This document shows, piece after piece, positions 35,285-44,746 of a DNA stretch of 64,000 bases (position 1 is its first letter; each line of letters starts with the position of its first letter). The position numbers and the translations under genes were made by a program. Origin of the DNA: Mesorhizobium_K marinum. GTDB lineage: Bacteria; Pseudomonadota; Alphaproteobacteria; Rhizobiales; Rhizobiaceae. The notes beneath the pieces are model-generated. The model was given only the letters and a program-made list of their open reading frames with translations, was not told the DNA's origin and ran no database searches. Location: the NCBI RefSeq assembly GCF_040813715.1, contig NZ_JBFOCH010000030.1. One strand, written 5' to 3'.

Positions 35285-36859
35285 ATGAGAAAAGACCTGC
35301 GAACGATCGATGGCCGGACCTACGATGTCGTCGTCATCGGCGGCGGCATCAGCGGTGCGAGTTCCGCCCAGCATCTCGCCGCCGCCGGATATTCGGTCCT
35401 GCTGGTCGAGAAGGATGACTTTGCGTCGGCCGCGACGTCCCGGTCGGGCCGCCTCCTGCACTGCGGGCTGCGCTACCTCGCGCCGACCTATTCGCTGCTC
35501 GAGTTCGTACGCGATCCGAAGCGCTTCCTCGCCTCGCTGGGTTCGGCCTACCGGTCGATCGTGGCGAGCACCGAATTCCGCCGCACCACCCCGGAACTGG
35601 CGCGGCCGATGACGCTGGTCTTCGCCATCACGCGGACGATGCCCTATCGGGGCTGGCACGTGAAGGCCGGCGCCAGGCTGCTCGAGTGGGCAAATCGGGG
35701 CAAACAGAAGCTCAAGGTAGAGATCCATTCGGCCGATCAAGCCGCAAGCAAGGTTCCTTTCGTGGGATGGCTCCGCGACCGGGAAGCCATCGAAAGCGTC
35801 GTGACCTTCGAGGATCACCATTTCAACTGGCCGGAACGCGTCTGCATCGACGCCGTCCTCGACGCCGAACGCCTCGGCGCGACGGTGCTGAACTACACGG
35901 AGGCAACCGGGCTCAGACAGCAGCCGAACCGCTCATGGGACGTCGATCTCAAGGACGGCGTCAGCGGCGTCGCCGCGTCCGTCAACGGTCGGGTGCTGCT
36001 CAACATGGCGGGCCCGTGGATCGACAGGGTCAACCAGACGGTGGCCGACGGTCGGCCGGTGCCGCGCAAGGTGATCGGCGTCAAGGGAACGCATTTCCTG
36101 GTCCGCCTGCCGGAGCAATGCCGGGGACACGGCATCATGGGCACGAACCGGGAAGGAGAGGCCATCACCTGCATGCCATGGGGCGACCTGCACTATGTCG
36201 GGCCGACCGAAACGCCCTACGAGGGCAGCCTGGACGACGTCCGCCCGACCGAGGAGGAAGTCGGTTTCCTGCTCGACGAGGTCAACCATTTCATGCCGGG
36301 CATCGGGCTCTCGCGCAGCGAAGTGCTCCAGGCGTGGGCGGGAGTACGCCCGATCACCTACGATCCGGCGTTTCCGAAAGGCCGCCGCATCCCGTTCAGC
36401 GTGTTTCAGGACCTCGGCCGCGATGGCCTGCCGAACGTGCTCACGACGACGTGGGCGGCGATCATGTTCCACCGCTCGGCCGCGCGCGAAGTCGTCGAGG
36501 CCGTGCGCAAGCGCCTTACGCCGTCCGGCCCGCCCAAGCCTGCCTCGTTTGCCGCGCGCCGCTTCCCCGACAACCAGAATTCGCCGCCGCTCCTGCCGCA
36601 TTATCCCGAGGTCACCATCGCCGACATCGTCCATTCGGCGAAGCGCGAGCAGCCGAGGCACCTCGTCGACATCCTGTTCCGGCGTACCTCGGCTGGCTGG
36701 AACGCGGCCATTCCGCCAGAAGCCGTCAGGCGGGCCGCCGAAGCGGTCGCGCCGGTCCTGGGATGGGACGACGATGCGATCGAGAGGGAGATCGACGCTT
36801 TCGTGGCCTACCAGGCCCGCTACCACATGCAGGCGGGCGAGGGCGATTGGCGCAGCTAG
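35285..36859 (+). CDS. GlpD-like FAD-dependent glycerol-3-phosphate dehydrogenase family protein (524 aa)
   Basis: FAD flavoprotein of the DAO/GlpD family. The dinucleotide motif is DVVVIGGGISGASSAQHLAA (about 14-33), followed by ATSRSGRLLHCGLRYL, the GlpD pattern of flavin contact. Further family blocks are NMAGPWIDRV, then VIGVKGTHFLVRL and WAGVRPI. The C-terminal DAO_C-like domain (about 405-524) is present (HSAKREQPRHLVDILFRRT), as in aerobic glycerol-3-phosphate dehydrogenases. A GGAGGCATC ribosome site sets the start. It is convergent with a UgpC-type ABC importer, so oxidation of glycerol 3-phosphate or another polyol phosphate taken up by that system is likely. Confidence 0.9.
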   Translation: MRKDLRTIDGRTYDVVVIGGGISGASSAQHLAAAGYSVLLVEKDDFASAATSRSGRLLHCGLRYLAPTYSLLEFVRDPKRFLASLGSAYRSIVASTEFRRTTPELARPMTLVFAITRTMPYRGWHVKAGARLLEWANRGKQKLKVEIHSADQAASKVPFVGWLRDREAIESVVTFEDHHFNWPERVCIDAVLDAERLGATVLNYTEATGLRQQPNRSWDVDLKDGVSGVAASVNGRVLLNMAGPWIDRVNQTVADGRPVPRKVIGVKGTHFLVRLPEQCRGHGIMGTNREGEAITCMPWGDLHYVGPTETPYEGSLDDVRPTEEEVGFLLDEVNHFMPGIGLSRSEVLQAWAGVRPITYDPAFPKGRRIPFSVFQDLGRDGLPNVLTTTWAAIMFHRSAAREVVEAVRKRLTPSGPPKPASFAARRFPDNQNSPPLLPHYPEVTIADIVHSAKREQPRHLVDILFRRTSAGWNAAIPPEAVRRAAEAVAPVLGWDDDAIEREIDAFVAYQARYHMQAGEGDWRS

Positions 36860-36883
36860 GGTGCGCGATCCCGGGACGCGAAC

Positions 36884-37312
36884 TCATATATGATGGGACG
36901 CCGAGCGTTGTCGAACACGAAAGGGCTCAATCCCAAGATCGATGCCGAGTTGTGCAATTTCGGACAGCAGGCGGGTGTCGAAGACCTCACCGCGCTCACC
37001 GACTGTCCAGCCAACATAAAAGTTCATTCGGCCGCCTGTTTCACGCAGCCAGTCCAGATATTGCCGCTTTGGCTGGAGGATTTTTACGGCGTCTCTGAGG
37101 CATTTTGCCAACTTGCCGTCGTTTCCGCCACCAAGCCGAAAGAGACAGTAAGTCTCATGATAGTGCCCCGACAAGTCGGCACCGTTGGGCGCTGATCGGC
37201 GATCACCCACCTTGCAGCTTCGGCTTGCTTGGATAGCTATGCCGTCCACGATGTCAGCGGGATCGGCATCTGGGTGATACACCTGAAGTGAGACTTGGTA
37301 GTCGAACGCCAT
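36884..37312 (-). CDS. DUF4279-family protein (142 aa)
   Basis: The opening FDYQVSLQVYHPDADPADI followed by CKVGDRRSAPNG and HYHETYCLFRL matches the DUF4279 pattern (a ferredoxin-like small protein of unknown function). The late YVGWTVGERGEVFDTRLLSEIAQLGIDLGI also fits. The start MAFDYQ puts the domain at the N-terminus; ATGs at 37324 and 37381 are alternatives. The gene has lower GC and different codon use from its neighbours and sits next to a transposase remnant in an insertion absent from a second haplotype, so it is probably a transferred gene. I cannot assign a role. Confidence 0.7.
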   Translation of the reverse strand: MAFDYQVSLQVYHPDADPADIVDGIAIQASRSCKVGDRRSAPNGADLSGHYHETYCLFRLGGGNDGKLAKCLRDAVKILQPKRQYLDWLRETGGRMNFYVGWTVGERGEVFDTRLLSEIAQLGIDLGIEPFRVRQRSASHHI

Positions 37313-37396
37313 GGTGCCGATCATTGCTGTCGAATCATCTGTCCGCAATGGGTCGCTTAACGGTTGAGGCTTCCATATCACGCCATTTTCGGATTC

Positions 37397-37540
37397 ATGC
37401 TCCGCACGTACAAGGCGCGCAACTTCGTCGAACGCTTCTTAGACAAGGCCAAGCAATACCGTCGTATCGCAACCCGCTACGACAAGCTCGCTGAGAACTA
37501 TCTTGCCGCCCTCAACTCGTCGCAATCCGCATCTGGTTAG
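37397..37540 (+). pseudogene. IS5-family transposase, C-terminal remnant (47 codons)
   Basis: The reading frame ends ARNFVERFLDKAKQYRRIAT, then RYDKLAENYLAALNSSQSAS and a stop, which is the characteristic C-terminus of IS5-family (IS427/IS1031-like) transposases. The rest of the transposase, with its DDE residues D and D, is missing. It marks the distal end of the 700-bp insertion; the following 18 bp up to the ugpC fragment may include a decayed inverted repeat. Confidence 0.8.
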
Positions 37541-37559
37541 GTGGTAATGAGGCGACGTC

Positions 37560-37602
37560 CTAGTCGAGCCTGCCGGTCTCGCCGAACAGGTGGATCGTGT
37601 CG
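37560..37602 (-). other. 3' end of a second ugpC haplotype, cut by gap N37603
   Basis: Reads, on the minus strand, DTIHLFGETGRLD and stop, against DTIHLFGESGRLD in the complete gene at 37671. About 6 of 43 bases differ. It is the end of the same gene in a diverged genome or contig, not a separate functional gene. Confidence 0.8.
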
Positions 37603-37603
37603 N

Positions 37604-37664
37604 GTTCACGGACTACCAGGCCCGCTACCACCTGCAGGCGGGCGAGGGCGATTGGCGCAGCTAG
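37604..37664 (+). other. 3' end of a second GlpD-like haplotype, cut by gap N37603
   Basis: Encodes FTDYQARYHLQAGEGDWRS and stop, against FVAYQARYHMQAGEGDWRS at 36799-36859. It is followed after 6 bp by the ugpC stop, which shows the insertion-free arrangement. Confidence 0.85.
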
Positions 37665-37670
37665 AACGGC

Positions 37671-38726
<1,056 letters not shown>

Positions 38727-38741
38727 GGTCGCTCGCGAAAC

Positions 38742-39584
38742 CTATTTGACGCCGCCGGTCAGGCTGCCGCTGACCATGCGCCGCTGCAGAACGAAGAACA
38801 GAACGACCACCGGAAAGGCGAATACAAGCGAGGCCGCCATCTGGGGTTCGAACAGTGTGAAATACTCGCCGCGGAAGGAGGTGAGGCCGGCTGCCGCCGT
38901 CCACAGGTTTTCGGACTGCACGAAGTGGCGCGGGAACAGGAAATCGTTCCAACTGGTGACGAATCCGTAGACGAAGATGGCGACGAGGCCGGGCGAGACG
39001 AGGGGGATCGCCACGAACCACAGCGCGCCGAGCCTGCTGCAGCCGTCGAGGCGCGCCGCGCCCTCCAGTTCCTCCGGCAGGCTGTCGAAAAAGCCCTTGC
39101 TCATCCAGATGGCGAGCGGCAGGACCAGCGAAATGTGGCCGATCACCACGCCGTGGATGGTGTTGAGCAGGCCGAGGTCCATGAACAGCGTATAGAGCGG
39201 CACCAGGATGCTGGTCGACGGAACCATCTGCGACGCCAGCACCAGCACGAGCACGACGTAGGAGCCGCGGAAGCGCAGCCGGCTCAGCGCGTAGCCGCAG
39301 GACAGGCCGATCAGCATCGATATGCCCGACGAGAGCGCGGCGACGAGCGTGCTGTTCCACAGCCAGCGCAGCATCGGCCGCTCGACCACCAGCGATGCGA
39401 AGTTGTCGAACGTCAGGTCGCTCGGCAGGATCGAGGTGATCTGCCGGCTGAAGCCGAGCGGCGTCATCGCCAGCACGATCATCCAGTAGACCGGGAATGC
39501 CACGACGATGGCGAGGCCGGTCAGCGCGACCATGTGCAGCGTGCGCGCCGACGCCGAGCGCCGCATGGCCGGCCCGGCGCTCAC
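38742..39584 (-). CDS. ABC transporter permease, MalG/UgpE-like (280 aa)
   Basis: Six-helix CUT1 permease with EAA loop EGAARLDGCSRLGALWFVAIPLV (about 190-212) and the C-terminal LQRRMVSGSLTGGVK typical of this position. I prefer the GTG at 39584 because it overlaps the stop of the preceding permease gene as GTGA; an ATG six codons further (39566) is the alternative. Confidence 0.9.
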   Translation of the reverse strand: MSAGPAMRRSASARTLHMVALTGLAIVVAFPVYWMIVLAMTPLGFSRQITSILPSDLTFDNFASLVVERPMLRWLWNSTLVAALSSGISMLIGLSCGYALSRLRFRGSYVVLVLVLASQMVPSTSILVPLYTLFMDLGLLNTIHGVVIGHISLVLPLAIWMSKGFFDSLPEELEGAARLDGCSRLGALWFVAIPLVSPGLVAIFVYGFVTSWNDFLFPRHFVQSENLWTAAAGLTSFRGEYFTLFEPQMAASLVFAFPVVVLFFVLQRRMVSGSLTGGVK

Positions 39585-40531
39585 GACGCCGCCTCCGCCT
39601 TGCCGTTGCGCAGGGTCAACTGGAGATAGATCAGCACGAGCACCATCGAGACGCAGATCGCGAGCACGCCGAGCGTCGCGGCGTAGCTGAAGTCGTAGGA
39701 GCGGAAGGCGGCGTTGAACGTCGCGACCGTCAGCGTTTCGGTGCGTCCTCCGGTGAGGAGGAAGATCACCGGAAAGGCCCTGAAGCCGAAGATCAGAAGC
39801 AGCACCACGATGACCGAAAGAACGAAGCGGATCTGCGGCAGCGTGACGAACAGGAACTGCTGGAATGGCGAGGCGCCGTCGACGCTTGCCGCCTCGTACA
39901 GTTCGTCGGGAATGGAGTGCAGCGCGGCGAGGAAGAAGATGTAGGCGACCGGGAACTCGTTCCACACCTGGACGACGATGAGAGCCGGCAGGATGATCGA
40001 CTTGTCGAGCAGCCATTCGACGTTGCCGTCGACGAAGGGCAACATCCTCAGCAACTGGTTGAGGATACCGAAATTGGCATCGTACATGACGCCCCAGACC
40101 ATCGCCGCCACGATCGCCGGCATCGTCCAGGGCAGGATGAAGATGCTGCGCCAGAGACCGCGGAAACGCACGATGCGCCGCGTCAGGAGGGCGGCGGACA
40201 GGCCGAGTACGATCGAGCCGAAGACGGTGCCGCACATGTAGAGGCAGCTGCGCAGCACCGCCATCCAGGCGTCGGCGTCGCCCACCAGCCTGGCGTAGTT
40301 GTGGAAGGTGAAGTCGCCGGCAAGCTTCGGCCGTGTCAGCACGACGCGGTCGAAGCTCAGCATCACCGCCTCCAGGACGGGAAGCCCGACAACAAGCGCG
40401 AGCAGCATGAGCGGCGGCGTCATCATCAGCCACAAGAAGCCTGGACCATCCGTGAAGAATTCACGGATGGCTGCCGGGAGCGGGCGTCTCGAAACGCCCG
40501 CCGCTGCCGCGTTGGCCATGTCGGGAGGCAC
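39581..40531 (-). CDS. ABC transporter permease, MalF/UgpA-like (316 aa)
   Basis: Six predicted helices, EAA loop YEAASVDGASPFQQFLFVTLPQI (about 216-238), and the family opening FLWLMMTPPLMLLALVVGLPVLEA. A charged 30-residue N-terminus precedes helix 1. It starts 17 bp after the binding-protein gene, so unlike the other two importers there is no hairpin at this junction. Confidence 0.9.
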   Translation of the reverse strand: MPPDMANAAAAGVSRRPLPAAIREFFTDGPGFLWLMMTPPLMLLALVVGLPVLEAVMLSFDRVVLTRPKLAGDFTFHNYARLVGDADAWMAVLRSCLYMCGTVFGSIVLGLSAALLTRRIVRFRGLWRSIFILPWTMPAIVAAMVWGVMYDANFGILNQLLRMLPFVDGNVEWLLDKSIILPALIVVQVWNEFPVAYIFFLAALHSIPDELYEAASVDGASPFQQFLFVTLPQIRFVLSVIVVLLLIFGFRAFPVIFLLTGGRTETLTVATFNAAFRSYDFSYAATLGVLAICVSMVLVLIYLQLTLRNGKAEAAS

Positions 40532-40548
40532 CGGTTAGCGCCTGGGCC

Positions 40549-41808
40549 TCATTCGCCGCAGCATTCCTCGAGCTTCGCCTGGGCGTCGGCCAGAACCTTT
40601 TCCGGCGCCTCGCCGTCATGCAGCGAGGCAACGACCGCCTCGGCGACGATCGGCCAGATCGTGTTGAACTCGTCCTCGTGCCCGCGTGGCACGATCGGGC
40701 TCGCCGTCGGCAGGCTTTCGGCCCAAGGCGTCAGGTAGGGCCGCGCATCGAGCTGGGCCTTGGTCAGCGCGCCGACGCCGTAGGGGATGTAGGGCGAGTA
40801 GTCGCTGAAGGTCTGCTGCATCTCCGGCGACATGGCCGTCTCGAGGAAGGCCCAGGCGGCTTCCGGGTTGGCGGCGCTCGCATTGATGCCGAGCCCCTGG
40901 TTGGTGCCGCCGGTCGCCGGCCCCGACCACGGATGCCTGGCCGACTTGTAGCAGTCGTAGTTCGCGGCGTTGTTCTTCTCGATGAACGGGAACTGCCACT
41001 GGCCGTCGATGGTCATCGCGGTCGCGCCGGTGGCGAACAGCGAACGCTGCTCGGTCTCGGTCAGGCCGCGCGGCACCGCGCCCTCGTCGTAGAGCGCCTT
41101 CATGTAGGTAAGCGCCTTCACCACCGGCTCCGAGGTCATCAGGAACTTGCCCTGGTCGTCGGTGAGCGAGCCGCCGAACGCGATGGTCCACATCAGCAGC
41201 ATCTCGTAGGTCGGGTCTTCGTTGGCATTGACCATGTTGGCGCCGTAGCGCGTGACGTTGCCCGAGCCGTCGCGCACCGTCAGCGCCTTGGCCATCGACA
41301 TGAACTCGTCGGGATTGGTCGGGGGATTGTCGAACCCGGCCTCCTTCAGGTGGCACGAATTGTAGATGAGTTCGAGCGTGCGTCCGGTCACCGGCAGGCC
41401 GTAGTAGTCCGCGCCGACCGCCAGGTTGTCCCACGCGCCCTCGACCAGCTTCTCCTTGGCGCCCGGCCGCCCGACGAAGTCGTTGAGCTTGAGCAGCGTC
41501 CCGGTGGCGGTCAGTTCGCGCACGTTGTTGGCGTTGACGATGATGACGTCGGGCGCCGACTTGGTGGCGGCGAGCAGGGTCAACTGCGAATAGTATTCGG
41601 CGGCCGGCGTGTTGACGATCTCGACCGTGTTCCCGGTGTTCTTCTCGTACTGTGCGACGAGCTTCTGCCACCACTCGCCCAGCCCGGGCTCGTTGTAGCC
41701 GATCACCATGAAGCTGATCTTGTCGGCGAGCGCGAGGCTCGTGGTCGACAGCGACGTCGCGACCAGCAGGCCTGCGACGGATAGGACTTTTCTCGATGCG
41801 TCGATCAT
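40549..41808 (-). CDS. ABC transporter solute-binding protein, family 1 (419 aa)
   Basis: Periplasmic carbohydrate-type binding protein. A Sec signal (VLSVAGLLVATSLSTTSLALA) cleaves near residue 28. The mature protein starts KISFMVIGYNEPGLGEWWQKLVAQYEK and contains TATGTLLKLNDF, then FATGATAMTIDGQWQFPFIE and a late PIVPRGHEDEF, all common in CUT1 binding proteins. Ribosome site AGGGGA. Two adjacent cysteines at the end (EECCGE) are unusual. First gene of the fourth minus-strand transport set, upstream of its permeases and ATPase. Confidence 0.9.
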   Translation of the reverse strand: MIDASRKVLSVAGLLVATSLSTTSLALADKISFMVIGYNEPGLGEWWQKLVAQYEKNTGNTVEIVNTPAAEYYSQLTLLAATKSAPDVIIVNANNVRELTATGTLLKLNDFVGRPGAKEKLVEGAWDNLAVGADYYGLPVTGRTLELIYNSCHLKEAGFDNPPTNPDEFMSMAKALTVRDGSGNVTRYGANMVNANEDPTYEMLLMWTIAFGGSLTDDQGKFLMTSEPVVKALTYMKALYDEGAVPRGLTETEQRSLFATGATAMTIDGQWQFPFIEKNNAANYDCYKSARHPWSGPATGGTNQGLGINASAANPEAAWAFLETAMSPEMQQTFSDYSPYIPYGVGALTKAQLDARPYLTPWAESLPTASPIVPRGHEDEFNTIWPIVAEAVVASLHDGEAPEKVLADAQAKLEECCGE

Positions 41809-42017
41809 AGCTTTCCCCTGTTTCAGTCCGACGGCGGGCCTTGTCGTGGCGCATGCGCGAACAGCCCTTGTGCGAAGGATCGCATGAGGCATCCGGAGGG
41901 GACCAACTACGTTTTGGAATAAGCGATGGATAATCGGTGATGGGGTGAAAGGCGCAGGCGCGGTTGCAGGCAGCAGAACGTCAACCCCACGCGGGTCGCC
42001 GTAGTCGGGAAACGGTA

Positions 42018-42091
42018 TGGCTGGGGAACCTGGATTCGAACCAGGACTAACGGAGTCAGAGTCCGTGGGTCTACCGTTAACCTATTCCCCA
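42018..42091 (-). tRNA. tRNA-Gln (anticodon CUG)
   Basis: On the minus strand TGGGGAA pairs with TTCCCCA as acceptor stem, the anticodon stem ACGGA/TCCGT encloses CTCTGAC (anticodon CTG), the T-loop is GTTCGAATC, and CCA is encoded. 74 nt in all. Confidence 0.95.
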
Positions 42092-42154
42092 GCAGGGTCG
42101 GGCGCGATTCAGACGCCACGCGGTATGCGCACCGGTTCGGCGCGGGACGGCTGC

Positions 42155-42182
42155 CTTGTAGCCACGTACCGAAAATAGTCAA
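42155..42182 (-). promoter_or_regulatory. Probable promoter of tRNA-Gln
   Basis: On the minus strand CTTGACT (TTGACT at 42177-42182) is followed by a 16-bp spacer and TACAAG (42155-42160), 63 bp before the tRNA. Confidence 0.45.
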
Positions 42183-42190
42183 GTGCGCCG

Positions 42191-42487
42191 GCACATTCAA
42201 TGTCGCCTGTTGCTCGCATCCGGGGGCGGGCCGGGCGCAACCGGTCCGGTTTCGGCGCGGCGTTCGGCCGGTTTGCGCATTTCTCGGCCTGCCGTCCCGA
42301 AATTGGCGTGGCGCGCCGCTTGGTGATTGGCGCTGGCNNNGCACATTCAATGTCGCCTGTTGCTCGCATCCGGGGGCGGGCCGGGCGCAACCGGTCCGGT
42401 TTCGGCGCGGCGTTCGGCCGGTTTGCGCATTTCTCGGCCTGCCGTCCCGAAATTGGCGTGGCGCGCCGCTTGGTGATTGGCGCTGGC
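42191..42487. repeat. Direct duplication around gap NNN 42338-42340 (assembly join)
   Basis: 42191-42337 recurs at 42341-42487 without visible differences. The 475-bp stretch from the tRNA to the ppx/gppA-type gene is therefore about 150 bp too long. Apart from the tRNA promoter I see no gene in it. Confidence 0.95.
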
Positions 42488-42566
42488 GCTGCTATCTTCG
42501 CAACAACTGAAGAACAGAGCGCCTGCTGCGTCCGAAAGGTCTCGCGCGGCGCAAAAGGACAGCACA

Positions 42567-43901
42567 GTGGAAGACCGCGATATCGGCGTCGATGCGTCGA
42601 CGCCGGGTGTGCATTCAGGTCTCCAGCCGGCGGACGGCCAGGAAACCAGGTTGACGGGAGGAGCCGGCGCGTTCGCGCAGGGCGACGGCCCCGACCGCGC
42701 ACAACCCCCGAAAACCAAGGGCAAGCGCCGCCGCAAGCGCAAGCGCGGCCACAAGGTTTTTGCCCGCGAAGAGGGCGCGCCGGCAGGCGCTTCCGCGATG
42801 CCCGTCGCGCCGAAGCCGGCCGTCGCGCCGGCAAGGCCCGTCGCGCCGCCGCCCATGGCGCAACGGCGCGAGCCGCGCCGGCCGCAGCCCTTCGACCTGC
42901 CGGTCTTCGCCGCGCTCGATCTCGGCACCAACAACTGCCGGCTGCTCGTCGCCGTTCCAGGGCGGCCCGGCCAGTTCCGCGTCATCGACGCCTTCTCGCG
43001 CATCGTCCGCCTCGGCGAGGGGCTGGCGGCCAGCGGCAGCCTGTCGGTGGCGGCCATGGACCGCGCCGTCGAGGCGCTGAAGGTCTGCGCCGACAAGCTG
43101 CGCATCCGCCGCACCGCGAGCGTGCGGCTGGTCGCCACGGAGGCCTGCCGCGTGGCCGCGAACGGCGAGGACTTCCTTGCCCGGGTGACGGCCGAGACCG
43201 GGCTCGAACTCGAGGTGATCGACCGCAAGACCGAGGCACGCCTGGCCGTGTCCGGCTGCGGTTCGCTCGTCGAGCGCGACACCGAGGGCGTCGTGCTGTT
43301 CGACATCGGCGGCGGCTCGTCCGAGATCGCGCTGATCGACGTGCGCGGCCGCCGCTCGCCGCGCCTGGCCAGCCACATCGTCGCCTGGACTTCGCTGCCG
43401 GTCGGCGTGGTGACGCTCGCCGAAAAATTCGGCGGCCGCGACGTAACCCCGCAGATCTTCGCCGCCATGGTCGACCATGTGAAGGGACTGCTCGACGGCT
43501 TTTCCGGCCGCGACCGCCTGAATGCGCTGCTGGATGGCGGGCGTTTCCACCTGCTCGGCACGTCGGGAACGGTCACCACGCTCGCCGGCGTTCATCTCGA
43601 CCTCGACCGCTACGACCGGCGCAGGGTCGACGGCCTCTGGATGGACCGCCGGAGCGTCGATGCCATGGTCGCCAAGCTGCTCGGCTGGGATTTCGGCCAG
43701 CGCGTCGGCAACGCCTGCATCGGCGCCGACAGGGCGGACCTTGTGCTGGCGGGCTGCGCCATCCTCGAGGCGATTCGCGCGGTCTGGCCGTCCGAGCGGC
43801 TGCGCGTCGCCGATCGCGGCCTGCGCGAAGGCATCCTTTCCGAACTGATGGGCGACGCCGGCGTCTGGCGCCGCGACTGGAACGCCGGAGCGCGGCCGTG
43901 A
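42567..43901 (+). CDS. Ppx/GppA-family exopolyphosphatase/pppGpp phosphohydrolase (444 aa)
   Basis: Actin-like phosphatase that hydrolyses polyphosphate or guanosine pentaphosphate. Phosphate loops are FAALDLGTNNCRLLVA (about 112-127) and VVLFDIGGGSSEIALI (about 243-258); GTSGTVTTLAGVHL is also family-typical. The first 100 residues are a low-complexity basic extension (KGKRRRKRKRGHK and proline-alanine repeats) common in alphaproteobacterial members. The GTG at 42567 has AAGGA 8 bases upstream; an ATG at 42477 lies inside the duplicated region. The stop overlaps the rlmE start (GTGA), a conserved pairing. Confidence 0.9.
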   Translation: MEDRDIGVDASTPGVHSGLQPADGQETRLTGGAGAFAQGDGPDRAQPPKTKGKRRRKRKRGHKVFAREEGAPAGASAMPVAPKPAVAPARPVAPPPMAQRREPRRPQPFDLPVFAALDLGTNNCRLLVAVPGRPGQFRVIDAFSRIVRLGEGLAASGSLSVAAMDRAVEALKVCADKLRIRRTASVRLVATEACRVAANGEDFLARVTAETGLELEVIDRKTEARLAVSGCGSLVERDTEGVVLFDIGGGSSEIALIDVRGRRSPRLASHIVAWTSLPVGVVTLAEKFGGRDVTPQIFAAMVDHVKGLLDGFSGRDRLNALLDGGRFHLLGTSGTVTTLAGVHLDLDRYDRRRVDGLWMDRRSVDAMVAKLLGWDFGQRVGNACIGADRADLVLAGCAILEAIRAVWPSERLRVADRGLREGILSELMGDAGVWRRDWNAGARP

Positions 43902-44593
43902 CCAAGAAACCCGTGGATCCCGGCGCCACCCGCGTCCTGCGCACCAAGGTCAAGAAGAAGCGGGGCCTGAAGGAATCGTCGCGCCGCTGGCTCGAGCGCC
44001 ACATGAACGACCCCTACGTGCAGCGCTCCAAGGCCGACGGCTACAGGTCGCGCGCCGCCTACAAGCTGATCGAGATCGACGACCGCTACAAGCTGCTGAA
44101 GCCGGGCATGAAGGTGATCGACCTCGGCGCCGCGCCGGGCGGCTGGTGCCAGGTTGCCGCTGCCCGCACCAAGTCCGAACCAGCCAGCCCGACCGTCGTC
44201 GGCATCGACTATCTCGGCATGGACGCCGTGCCGGGCGCGGCCGTTCTGGAGATGGATTTCCTGGACGACGCGGCGCCCGCGCGGCTGGTCGAGGCGCTCG
44301 GCGGCGAGCCCGACATCGTGCTCTCCGACATGGCCGCGCCGACCACCGGCCACCGCCGCACCGACCACATCCGCACCGAACACCTGTGCGAGGTCGCCGC
44401 CGACTTCGCCATTTCCGTGCTGAAGCCGGGCGGGCATTTCCTGTCGAAGACGTTCCAGGGTGGCACCGAGCACACGGTGCTCGATCTCCTGAAGAAGAAT
44501 TTCCGCTCGGTGCACCATGTCAAGCCGCCGGCCTCGCGCGGCGAATCGGTCGAGCTCTACCTGCTGGCGAAGGACTTCAAGGGCAGGGGCTGA
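43898..44593 (+). CDS. rlmE: RlmE (FtsJ) 23S rRNA 2'-O-uridine methyltransferase (231 aa)
   Basis: SAM-dependent methyltransferase acting on a uridine of 23S rRNA in the A-loop of the 50S subunit. RSRAAYKLIEIDDRY holds the first catalytic lysine, VIDLGAAPGGWCQVA (about 73-87) the SAM site, DIVLSDMAAPTTGH the catalytic aspartate, and FLSKTFQGG the second lysine, with the glutamate in SRGESVELYL, completing the K-D-K-E tetrad. The basic N-terminus (RTKVKKKRGLKESSRRW) is normal. Translation is coupled to the ppx-type gene by a GTGA overlap. Confidence 0.94.
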   Translation: MTKKPVDPGATRVLRTKVKKKRGLKESSRRWLERHMNDPYVQRSKADGYRSRAAYKLIEIDDRYKLLKPGMKVIDLGAAPGGWCQVAAARTKSEPASPTVVGIDYLGMDAVPGAAVLEMDFLDDAAPARLVEALGGEPDIVLSDMAAPTTGHRRTDHIRTEHLCEVAADFAISVLKPGGHFLSKTFQGGTEHTVLDLLKKNFRSVHHVKPPASRGESVELYLLAKDFKGRG

Positions 44594-44746
44594 CGCCTCG
44601 CGGGGCGCCCCCGGGCGGACGCCCGCAATCAACCGCTTTCCTTCGCCTGCGGGACATGGTACCAGCCGCTGCCAATCCTGAAAGGGAACTTTCGAGTCGG
44701 CGCGGTCCAGTGGTCCCGCGCCCGTTTCGCATTAGAAGGATCGGCA

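Larger units (their letters stand above)
36860..37559. mobile_element. 700-bp insertion present in one of two haplotypes
   Basis: Between the GlpD-like stop (36859) and a fragment of the convergent ugpC end (37560) lie 700 bp holding a DUF4279 gene and an IS5-type remnant. After the N at 37603 the same two gene ends appear again only 6 bp apart (37665-37670). The second arrangement is the empty site. The insert is visibly lower in GC than its neighbours. Whether it arrived with the IS5 element is inference. Confidence 0.75.
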
